Part shown: one piece after another, positions 1-5,438 of the stretch | How positions within the stretch are numbered: position 1 is the first letter of the stretch | Layout of the letters: each line of letters opens with the position of its first letter | Source of the DNA: an uncultured Oscillospiraceae bacterium | GTDB lineage: Bacteria; Bacillota; Clostridia; Oscillospirales; Oscillospiraceae | Direction: 5' to 3' | Length of the DNA stretch: 14,576 nt | Assembly: GCA_944385775.1 (NCBI GenBank) | Contig: CALWYM010000007.1 | Coordinates: 1-14,576 of the forward strand | Notes under the pieces: model-generated | Seen by the model: only the letters and a program-made list of their open reading frames with translations | Database searches by the model: none | Told to the model about the DNA's origin: nothing | Program-made: the position numbers and the translations under genes

Positions 1-573
1 GGAATAACCATAGGTTGTGTCGGTAAATGTACTGCCTGTAATGGAAATTACAGGATAAGCATTGCTGTTTTCATCAACTGGTGCTTTCTGGTAGTTCGCA
101 ATCACGCCGCAGTACAGATTCTCAAAGATGCAGCCGGTCATTGTAATAACTGTGTTGTAGGAATTGCTGCCTACCAGCACTGCGTAGCCCTGAGACTTCT
201 GGGTCTCGTTTGTGTTGACAAACTTTACATTGTTGACTGTGAGCTTGACATTGGCAGGGATTCCTTCAACCTCGCCAGCTGCGCTTCCGGTAAATACCGT
301 CTTGAGGGTTTTCTCATTGGAGATCTCAAAGGAAAAGGAAATTGAATTATCATTTCCCTCAATGGTAATTTCTGTTCCGCTGACAAGATTAATAGACTCA
401 GTAAGGGTAATGTTGTCTTCCAATGTGATTGTGGTAGCTTCAGAAGCGCTTTCAATAGCATTAACAAGTCCGGCTTCATCTTCTACCGTAACCTCTGCAG
501 CTAATGCCACGGTAGGCAGCAGCGCGATAACCATGCAAAGACACAGTGCCACAGACAAAAGTTTCTTTTTCAT
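1..573 (-). CDS. Secreted surface protein, N-terminal part (partial, runs off window)
   Basis: Reading the minus strand from the ATG at 573 gives 191 codons open to the window edge, so only the N-terminus is present. Residues 1-25 are a classical signal peptide: Lys2-Lys4, a hydrophobic core, then an A-L-A cleavage site before Ala26-Glu27. The mature part has short beta-strand units such as ITLEDNITL, ITIEGNDNSI, LTVNNVKFVN, ITMTGCIFEN and ISITGSTF, each ending near an Asn/Gly/Cys turn. This pattern is typical of right-handed parallel beta-helix (pectin-lyase-like fold) regions in large Firmicute surface proteins. The ribosome binding site AGAAAGG (587-593) lies 13 nt upstream of the ATG. No catalytic motif can be judged from this fragment. 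It could be an adhesin, a glycan-active protein or a scaffold; the C-terminal anchor lies outside the window. Confidence 0.8.
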   Translation of the reverse strand, partial: MKKKLLSVALCLCMVIALLPTVALAAEVTVEDEAGLVNAIESASEATTITLEDNITLTESINLVSGTEITIEGNDNSISFSFEISNEKTLKTVFTGSAAGEVEGIPANVKLTVNNVKFVNTNETQKSQGYAVLVGSNSYNTVITMTGCIFENLYCGVIANYQKAPVDENSNAYPVISITGSTFTDTTYGYS

Positions 574-603
574 AAACTGTTTCAATCCTTTCTTTTATTT
601 TTA

Positions 604-639
604 GGAATTTCTCAGTGAAAGATTATCACTCCCCATTCC
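604..639 (-). other. Stem-loop in the 5' leader of the secreted protein gene
   Basis: On the minus strand the outer arms GGAAT/ATTCC (635-639 with 604-608) enclose inner arms AGTGA/TCACT with a 7-nt loop, separated by an internal loop. It lies between the proposed promoter and the ribosome binding site. It matches no riboswitch class I can recognise, so any regulatory role is inference. Confidence 0.3.
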
Positions 640-717
640 GGAAAATTTTCTCAGCCTGCTTCTTTACGGACAGGGGATTCTATATGAATATCTCATCACC
701 TTCAAACTCCCGACATA

Positions 718-746
718 TTTATACCATAATAGTGATAAAAATACAA
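718..746 (-). promoter_or_regulatory. Candidate sigma-A promoter for the secreted protein gene
   Basis: On the minus strand a TATAAA -10 box (718-723) is preceded by TG one base upstream (extended -10). A weak TTGTAT -35 (741-746) lies 17 nt away. A/T-rich sequence follows upstream (747-780) and could act as an UP element. The start would fall near 711, giving a leader of about 140 nt before the ATG at 573. The -35 matches the consensus poorly, so the call rests mainly on the extended -10 and the position. Confidence 0.4.
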
Positions 747-946
747 GCAATTTTAAAATTTTATTTAAAAAAAAGACCTAAAAATTAATATTTGGCGTTA
801 AAGGCAACAAACTGGAGATAGAAAAAATAAAATAAATGAATAAAAATTCATAAGTTTTTATTATATTTCCGGTTTTTCTGCGGCTTACAGATGGGGGAAC
901 ATGACGGGAAATATGCAAAAAATGCAGCCTTTTGCAAAAGACCGTG
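747..946. other. Non-coding AT-rich intergenic stretch
   Basis: No convincing gene is present. The DNA is A/T-rich up to about 870 and contains a small inverted repeat, ATGAAT-AAAA-ATTCAT (836-851). The short open frames here lack a ribosome binding site or run through the terminator at 947-979. This is a spacer between the secreted protein gene and the spoVA terminator. Confidence 0.6.
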
Positions 947-979
947 AAAAAAGCCCTGTCCCGGTTACGGGGCAGGGCT
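947..979 (-). terminator. Rho-independent terminator of spoVAD-spoVAE
   Basis: An 11-bp stem (952-962 with 969-979, one T-G wobble) has a 6-nt loop, GGTTAC. On the minus strand it is followed by a run of six T (952-947), while the plus-strand side has no T run, so it works for minus-strand transcripts. It lies 109 nt past the spoVAE stop codon with no gene between. Confidence 0.8.
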
Positions 980-1087
980 GTCTGCAAAGGAGGGTGAAAA
1001 ATTCCATTTTTTGAAAGATTATAAAATTGGTAATATATATGTGTCATTACAAAGAGAGAATTTTCTTTCGCATGGTATTGGGGAAAA

Positions 1088-1444
1088 TTATTTTTTCTCC
1101 TTAGGTGAAAAGAGAAGGCTTACGATATAGCCGAAAAACACTGCCGCGGCCATACCGCCTGCCGCTGCCGTAAATCCGCCGGTAAATGCTCCCACAAGAC
1201 CTTTTTCCTCCACGGCTTTTTTAACTCCCTTTGCCAGGTTGTTGCCGAAGCCCAGAAGCGGTACTGTTGCCCCGGCGCCGGCAAAGTCCGCAATGGGCTG
1301 GTAAAGCCCCGCGGCCCCTAAAATTACTCCGGCGACCACGTAGCCGGTCAGTATCCGCCCGGGGGTGAGCTTTGTCTTGTCAATCAGTATCTGACCTATG
1401 GCGCAAAAGGCGCCGCCTACTAAAAATGCCTTTAAATACTCCAT
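1088..1444 (-). CDS. spoVAE: Stage V sporulation protein AE (SpoVAEb type)
   Basis: This 118-aa integral membrane protein belongs to the SpoVAC/SpoVAEb family. In Bacillus these proteins form part of the inner-membrane channel that moves Ca-dipicolinic acid into the developing spore and out at germination. Family hallmarks are visible: an N-terminal hydrophobic segment with GAFCAIGQILID (residues 12-23), KLTPGRI (25-31), the highly conserved DFAGAGATVPLLGFG (53-67), and a glycine/alanine-rich C-terminal pair of membrane segments ending in a Lys-rich tail. Length fits the family (about 115-120 aa). The start overlaps the spoVAD tail region: GAGGTGA at 1449-1455 serves as the ribosome binding site and includes the spoVAD stop, leaving 4 nt between the genes, so the two are translationally linked. 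Expression is expected in the forespore from the promoter upstream of spoVAD. Confidence 0.92.
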   Translation of the reverse strand: MEYLKAFLVGGAFCAIGQILIDKTKLTPGRILTGYVVAGVILGAAGLYQPIADFAGAGATVPLLGFGNNLAKGVKKAVEEKGLVGAFTGGFTAAAGGMAAAVFFGYIVSLLFSPKEKK

Positions 1445-1448
1445 GCTG

Positions 1449-2471
1449 TCACCTCAATCCGGGTTTTTTGTTTTCGATTGCCACGGCGCAGCAGATACAG
1501 GGAATACTCTCGCCCTGAAGTGTTGTGGTGGGGGAGAGCAGCGCTCCCGTGGCGCAGAAAAGGATTCTGTTTATTTCGCCCCGGACCATTTTCGGCAGAA
1601 TATGTCCGCAGAGCACTGAGGCGCTGCAGCCGCAGCCGCTTCCGCCGGCGTGGACGTCCTGAGTTGACAGGTTGTAAATCATAAGCCCGCAGTCGTTGTG
1701 GTTACTAAGAGGCATACCGTCGCTGTCAAAAAAGTCACGGAGAATTTCCGAGCCTATCTTGCCCAAATCACCTGTAAGGATAAGGTCGTAGTAATCCGGT
1801 GAACGACCCATGTCGGCAAGGTGGGTGCTGATAGTCTCGTAGGCTGCCGGAGCCATGGCGGCGCCCATGTTGTTCGCGTCCTTGATTCCGGCGTCAACTA
1901 TAATTCCCGGCGTGACGGCGGTAACGTACGGCGGCTTTCCCTCACTGCACAGCACCGCGGCTCCCGCACCTGTCACCGTCCACTGGCTTGTGGGCGTCCG
2001 CTGACCGCCGTATTCCAGAGGAAACCGAAATTCCCTCTCCGCCGAGCAGAAGTGGGAGCTTGTAGCTGCCATGGCGTGGCGGGCATAGCCGCCCTCTATC
2101 GATAACGCAGCCAGAGCAAGGCTTTCCGCCATGGTAGAACAGGCACCGTACACACCGAAAAAAGGGATCTGGTAGCCCCTGATCGCAAAGGTCGACGCCG
2201 TACACTGGCTTTGAAGGTCACCGGCGAAAATAAGGTCAACGCTGCCCCCGTTTATGCCGCCCTTTTCCAGCGCCCTGGCTATGGTGAGACTGGACATGGC
2301 GCTTTCAGCCTTTTCCCAGCTTTCCTCACCAAAAAAGCTGTCCTCATTTATAATATCAAAGCTGTCCCTTATAGGTCCCTCGCCTTCCTTTTTCCCAGCT
2401 GTGGCGGCAAAGGACAGAAAGGACGGGCAGCTTTCAAGGGCTATTGTTCTTTTTCCCATATGTTTTGGCAT
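1449..2471 (-). CDS. spoVAD: Stage V sporulation protein AD, dipicolinate-binding
   Basis: This 340-aa protein matches the SpoVAD family (about 338 aa), which has a thiolase-like fold, sits on the inner spore membrane and binds dipicolinic acid for uptake into the forespore. Visible hallmarks are the N-terminal GKRTIALES, FFGEESWEKAES (46-57), the GDLQSQC block (84-90), GVYGACSTM with Cys111 in the thiolase-cysteine position, the SSHFCSAEREFRFPLEYG block (138-155), GAGAAVL and the C-terminal cysteine/glycine-rich GGSGCGCSA. The start at 2471 is favoured over the Met at codon 5 because AAGGAGG (2480-2486) lies exactly 8 nt upstream. It is the first gene of a two-gene operon with spoVAE. The usual upstream partner spoVAC is absent from this locus. 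Confidence 0.95.
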   Translation of the reverse strand: MPKHMGKRTIALESCPSFLSFAATAGKKEGEGPIRDSFDIINEDSFFGEESWEKAESAMSSLTIARALEKGGINGGSVDLIFAGDLQSQCTASTFAIRGYQIPFFGVYGACSTMAESLALAALSIEGGYARHAMAATSSHFCSAEREFRFPLEYGGQRTPTSQWTVTGAGAAVLCSEGKPPYVTAVTPGIIVDAGIKDANNMGAAMAPAAYETISTHLADMGRSPDYYDLILTGDLGKIGSEILRDFFDSDGMPLSNHNDCGLMIYNLSTQDVHAGGSGCGCSASVLCGHILPKMVRGEINRILFCATGALLSPTTTLQGESIPCICCAVAIENKKPGLR

Positions 2472-2494
2472 TATAATCGCCTCCTTAATAAGGC

Positions 2495-2524
2495 TATTAT
2501 GCCCGGCAAAACGGTAAAAATTCC
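2495..2524 (-). promoter_or_regulatory. Sigma-G-like forespore promoter of spoVAD
   Basis: On the minus strand a CATAATA -10 element (2495-2501) fits the sigma-G consensus CATANTA exactly. A GGAATT element (2519-2524), four of six matches to TGAATA, lies 17 nt upstream. spoVA operons are known sigma-G targets, which supports the reading. The transcript start would fall near 2488, right beside the ribosome binding site at 2480-2486, so the 5' leader would be very short. Confidence 0.55.
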
Positions 2525-2626
2525 AGCGACGCCCCTTTTTGACCTTATTTCCGGAGTAACGCCGGGTTTTAAGATAAAATGTTGGAAAAATCCTCGAAAT
2601 ACCGCGGCTTTTTTCCCTTTTAGTCG

Positions 2627-2655
2627 TTTACATAACCTTTGGAGTCTGATATAAT
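2627..2655 (+). promoter_or_regulatory. Strong sigma-A promoter of the DNA glycosylase gene
   Basis: TTTACA (2627-2632) and a perfect TATAAT (2650-2655) are separated by 17 nt. TG at 2647-2648 gives an extended -10 as well. The expected start is near 2662, about 25 nt before the coding region. It diverges from the spoVAD promoter. Confidence 0.75.
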
Positions 2656-2687
2656 TAAAATAATAAGGTAAGGGTCAGGGGAGATGA

Positions 2688-3536
2688 TTGCGCTTGGAAA
2701 TTTCTGAGAAAAATGGCTTTGTGGAGCTTACCACAGAGGACGATTTTGATCTTGAGAAGATTTTTGAGTGCGGTCAGTGCTTCCGCTGGAACAGGCAGGA
2801 GGACGAGAGCTACATAGGCGTTGCTATGGGCAGGGCCGCAAGGATTTCAAAGCGCGGGAACACTGTATATATCTCCGGCACCATGGAGGATTATGAAAAT
2901 GTGTGGCGTGAGTATTTTGATTTGGACAGGGATTACAGAAGCCTGAGACGGCAGGTCGCCGTTGACGGCTACATGAAATCCGCCTCGGATTTCGGTGCGG
3001 GGATACGTCTTTTAAATCAGGACAGGTGGGAGACTCTTTGCAGCTTTATTATTTCCCAGTGCAACAATATCCCCAGAATAAAGGGGATCGTGGAGCGGCT
3101 TTCCGCCCTTTACGGCAGGGAGATTTCCTTTGAGGGGAAAACGTACTACTCTTTTCCCGGCGCCGATGTGATAGCGCCTTTAACTGTGGAGGACCTGGCG
3201 CCTATACGAAGCGGATACCGTGCCGGCTATATTATTGAGGCGGCAAGGGCGGTGGACAGCGGGAAAATATCCCTTGAGGAGCTTAGCGGTCAGTCCCTTA
3301 AACAGGCTAAAGCGGCTCTTATGGCTCTTCCGGGAATCGGGGAAAAGGTGGCAAACTGCGTTATCCTTTTCTCTCTGAGAATACCCTCGGCATTTCCCAT
3401 TGACGTATGGATGAAAAAGGCGATTTCCCAGCACTATCCCCATGGATTTGACCCCGGGGTCTTCGGTGAAAACGCCGGACTTGCCCAGCAGTATATGTTC
3501 TATTTTCAGCGCTCAGGAGGAGCAAATAATCCTTGA
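2688..3536 (+). CDS. ogg: 8-oxoguanine DNA glycosylase, OGG1 type
   Basis: A 282-aa bifunctional DNA glycosylase/AP lyase of the HhH-GPD superfamily, which removes 8-oxoguanine from DNA in base excision repair. Residues 1-110 match the OGG N-terminal domain, including GQCFRW (29-34). The HhH-GPD domain follows, with SFIISQCNNIPRIKGI (119-134) and the helix-hairpin-helix LPGIGEKVA (214-222). Lys220 occupies the place of the Schiff-base lysine (Lys249 in human OGG1), and Asp239 in FPIDVWM that of the catalytic aspartate (Asp268). Bacterial OGG proteins of this kind are known in clostridia. The start is not ATG: TTG at 2688 lies 4 nt after AGGGGAG (2677-2683), and a second in-frame TTG at 2694 lies 10 nt after it, so either may be used. 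Its stop codon overlaps the -35 box of the next gene's promoter. Confidence 0.93.
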   Translation: MRLEISEKNGFVELTTEDDFDLEKIFECGQCFRWNRQEDESYIGVAMGRAARISKRGNTVYISGTMEDYENVWREYFDLDRDYRSLRRQVAVDGYMKSASDFGAGIRLLNQDRWETLCSFIISQCNNIPRIKGIVERLSALYGREISFEGKTYYSFPGADVIAPLTVEDLAPIRSGYRAGYIIEAARAVDSGKISLEELSGQSLKQAKAALMALPGIGEKVANCVILFSLRIPSAFPIDVWMKKAISQHYPHGFDPGVFGENAGLAQQYMFYFQRSGGANNP

Positions 3537-3561
3537 CAAGCTGTTTTTATGGTGTTAACAT
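3533..3561 (+). promoter_or_regulatory. Sigma-A promoter of the IMP dehydrogenase gene
   Basis: A perfect TTGACA -35 (3533-3538) overlaps the glycosylase stop codon (3534-3536). TAACAT (3556-3561) follows after 17 nt, with TG at 3553-3554 giving an extended -10. The start would be near 3568, leaving a leader of about 36 nt. No purine riboswitch fits in that space. Confidence 0.65.
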
Positions 3562-3603
3562 ACGACTTAAATTTACAAAAACATAAGATGTGGGAGGACT
3601 ATT

Positions 3604-5115
3604 ATGGCTATTATTTTTGAGGAACCATCCAGAACCTTTAGCGAGTATCTTCTTATTCCGGGATACACCTCGGCGGACTGTGTGCCCGATAAGGTGAGCC
3701 TGAGAACGCCCCTTGTGCGTCACAAAATCGGTGAGCAAGCCGATATTTATATGAATATCCCCATGACAAGCGCAATCATGCAGGCAGTCAGCGGTGATAA
3801 AATGGCGGTTGCCCTTGCCAGGGAGGGTGGAATAAGCTTTATTTACGGATCCCAGTCCATTGAGGACGAGGCTGCCATGGTGGCAAGAGTCAAGGCATAC
3901 AAGGCAGGCTTTGTGGTTTCCGATTCAAATGTCAAGCCCGACCACACTTTAAACGATCTTCTCGCCGTTGTGGAAAAGACCGGCCATTCCACCGTTGCCG
4001 TTACAGATAACGGCGGACCTAACGGAAAGCTTCTCGGCGTTGTCACAAGGCGTGATTACCGTCTTTCCCGCATGACAGGGGAGGAGAAGGTAGAGAGCTT
4101 TATGACTCCCCTTGACAAGCTTGTTACGGCGCCCAGCGACACGACCCTTAAGGTGGCAAATGATATTATCTGGGAGCACAAGATAAACGCTCTGCCCATT
4201 GTGGACGAAAATGGCTGCCTTGTGTACTTCGTTTTCAGAAAGGATTATGACTCCCACAAGGAAAACCCCATGGAACTTCTTGATAAGCACAAAAAGTATA
4301 TTGTGGGAGCTGGCATAAACACAAGAGACTATAAGGAAAGGGTACCGGCTCTTATAGAAGCCGGCGCTGACGTTCTCTGCATAGATTCCTCCGAGGGCTT
4401 CTCCGACTGGCAGAGATTTACCCTTGAGTGGATAAGGGAAAATTACGGCGATACTGTTAAGGTTGGCGCAGGCAATGTGGTTGACGCTGAGGGCTTCAGG
4501 TTCCTTGCAGAGTGCGGAGCGGACTTTGTAAAGGTCGGTATCGGCGGCGGCTCAATCTGCATTACCCGTGAGCAGAAGGGCATAGGCAGAGGTCAGGCAA
4601 CGGCGCTTATTGACGTATGCGCCGAGAGAGACAAGTACGCCGGAGAAACGGGAATTTACGTTCCGGTATGCTCCGACGGTGGTATCGTCCATGACTATCA
4701 CGTTACTCTTGCCCTGGCAATGGGGGCTGATTTCCTTATGCTGGGCAGGTACTTCGCCAGATTTGACGAGAGTCCCTCAAGAAGAGTCTCCATCGGCGGC
4801 TCCTACATGAAGGAATACTGGGGCGAGGGCTCAAGCAAAGCCAGAAACTGGCAGCGCTATGATGTAGGCGGCAAGGCGGGTATGGCCTTTGAGGAGGGTG
4901 TGGACTCCTACGTGCCCTATGCCGGTTCACTTCACGACAATGTGGCAATTACCCTGAGCAAGGTGAAGCACACCATGTGTAACTGCGGCGCGATTTCAAT
5001 TCCTGAGCTTCAGAAAAAGGCAAAGCTCACTCTGGTCTCCTCCACAAGTATTGTGGAGGGCGGCGCCCACGACGTTGTGCTTAAGGAAAACACGATGAAC
5101 GGTACAATAAAGTAA
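3604..5115 (+). CDS. guaB: Inosine-5'-monophosphate dehydrogenase (Tritrichomonas-type)
   Basis: A 503-aa cytosolic enzyme that oxidises IMP to XMP with NAD+, the committed step of GMP synthesis. Two CBS domains (about residues 100-220) are inserted in the (beta/alpha)8 barrel. The catalytic loop GIGGGSICITREQKGIG carries Cys319, which forms the E-XMP* thioimidate. Other key positions are Asp261, the flap Arg418-Tyr419 in NWQRYD, and CSDGGI (356-361) and MLGRYFA (379-385) in phosphate/IMP binding. The protein resembles, from memory, the T. foetus enzyme in length, residue numbering and loop sequence more than the usual bacterial GuaB loop (GPGSICTTR). Lys310 and Glu431, linked in T. foetus to weak mycophenolic acid binding, are both present. 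The ribosome binding site GGGAGG (3591-3596) is 7 nt before the ATG. It is monocistronic, with its own promoter and terminator. Confidence 0.95.
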   Translation: MAIIFEEPSRTFSEYLLIPGYTSADCVPDKVSLRTPLVRHKIGEQADIYMNIPMTSAIMQAVSGDKMAVALAREGGISFIYGSQSIEDEAAMVARVKAYKAGFVVSDSNVKPDHTLNDLLAVVEKTGHSTVAVTDNGGPNGKLLGVVTRRDYRLSRMTGEEKVESFMTPLDKLVTAPSDTTLKVANDIIWEHKINALPIVDENGCLVYFVFRKDYDSHKENPMELLDKHKKYIVGAGINTRDYKERVPALIEAGADVLCIDSSEGFSDWQRFTLEWIRENYGDTVKVGAGNVVDAEGFRFLAECGADFVKVGIGGGSICITREQKGIGRGQATALIDVCAERDKYAGETGIYVPVCSDGGIVHDYHVTLALAMGADFLMLGRYFARFDESPSRRVSIGGSYMKEYWGEGSSKARNWQRYDVGGKAGMAFEEGVDSYVPYAGSLHDNVAITLSKVKHTMCNCGAISIPELQKKAKLTLVSSTSIVEGGAHDVVLKENTMNGTIK

Positions 5116-5127
5116 GAAAAATCCTTT

Positions 5128-5172
5128 GTCCCGGAAGGGGAAACCCTTTCCGGGACTTTTTTTTTTTTTTTT
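5128..5172 (+). terminator. Rho-independent terminator of guaB
   Basis: A 13-bp GC-rich stem (5128-5140 with 5144-5156, one G-T wobble) with loop AAA is followed by an unbroken run of 16 T (5157-5172). It begins 13 nt after the guaB stop codon. Confidence 0.93.
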
Positions 5173-5217
5173 AGCAGGGGATTGCGAAAAAGAATGAATA
5201 AAGAAGTTTTTTGGCAA

Positions 5218-5245
5218 TTCTTAAAAAAATCTTAATTATTAAGAA
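5218..5245. promoter_or_regulatory. Inverted repeats just upstream of the ABC operon -35 box (candidate operator)
   Basis: CTTAAT-T-ATTAAG (5231-5243) is a perfect 6-1-6 palindrome ending 3 nt before the -35 box. It lies partly within a wider pair, TTCTTAA (5218-5224) and TTAAGAA (5239-5245). Such a position suits an activator or repressor, but the region is A/T-rich and chance palindromes are common. No regulator gene is in the window. Confidence 0.3.
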
Positions 5246-5246
5246 C

Positions 5247-5274
5247 TTTACAAATTTATTATATATGGTACAAT
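5247..5274 (+). promoter_or_regulatory. Sigma-A promoter of the six-gene ABC operon
   Basis: TTTACA (5247-5252) and TACAAT (5269-5274) are 16 nt apart, with TG at 5266-5267 one base before the -10 (extended -10). The start should be near 5281, which leaves a leader of about 160 nt before the first gene. Confidence 0.65.
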
Positions 5275-5280
5275 GAAATC

Positions 5281-5438
5281 CAGATAAAAAAGGTGGGGCA
5301 GAAAGTAAAAAATTCATTTTTTACCGGAACTTTGAAGACACCTTTTCTGTCTAATATTAGAGGAGACACTTTGGAAAGAAGTGCGGGCATCTTCCCGAAG
5401 GTTTCCGAATAGAATTTACACATATACAAGGAGGAATA
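5281..5438 (+). promoter_or_regulatory. Structured 5' leader of the ABC operon
   Basis: This untranslated stretch holds a perfect 9-bp inverted repeat with a 2-nt centre (5305-5313 with 5316-5324) and a 5-bp hairpin AGACA/TGTCT (5336-5340 with 5348-5352). It also has a possible 13-codon reading frame starting with TTG at 5371 and ending in TAG at 5410-5412, with AGAGGAG (5359-5365) 5 nt before it. I recognise no known riboswitch or T-box. A regulatory role is inference from the length and structure. Confidence 0.4.

Noticed and set aside
212..604. Plus-strand 130-codon frame
   Set aside because: It lies opposite the secreted protein gene, whose signal peptide and ribosome binding site are clear. 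The plus frame has Ser/Thr-rich composition typical of an antisense shadow.
574..711. Cyclic-di-GMP or other known riboswitch in the leader of the secreted protein
   Set aside because: The leader has the right length and folds locally, but I find no conserved core of a known class.
898..1020. Plus-strand 37-codon frame beginning with ATG at 901
   Set aside because: No ribosome binding site precedes it, and it crosses the minus-strand terminator hairpin.
778..1047. Minus-strand 89-codon frame in the intergenic region
   Set aside because: It spans the strong terminator at 947-979 and has low-complexity composition with no family resemblance.
2684..2707. ATG at 2684 as start of the DNA glycosylase
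   Set aside because: It is out of frame with the glycosylase, ends after seven codons, and directly abuts the ribosome binding site.
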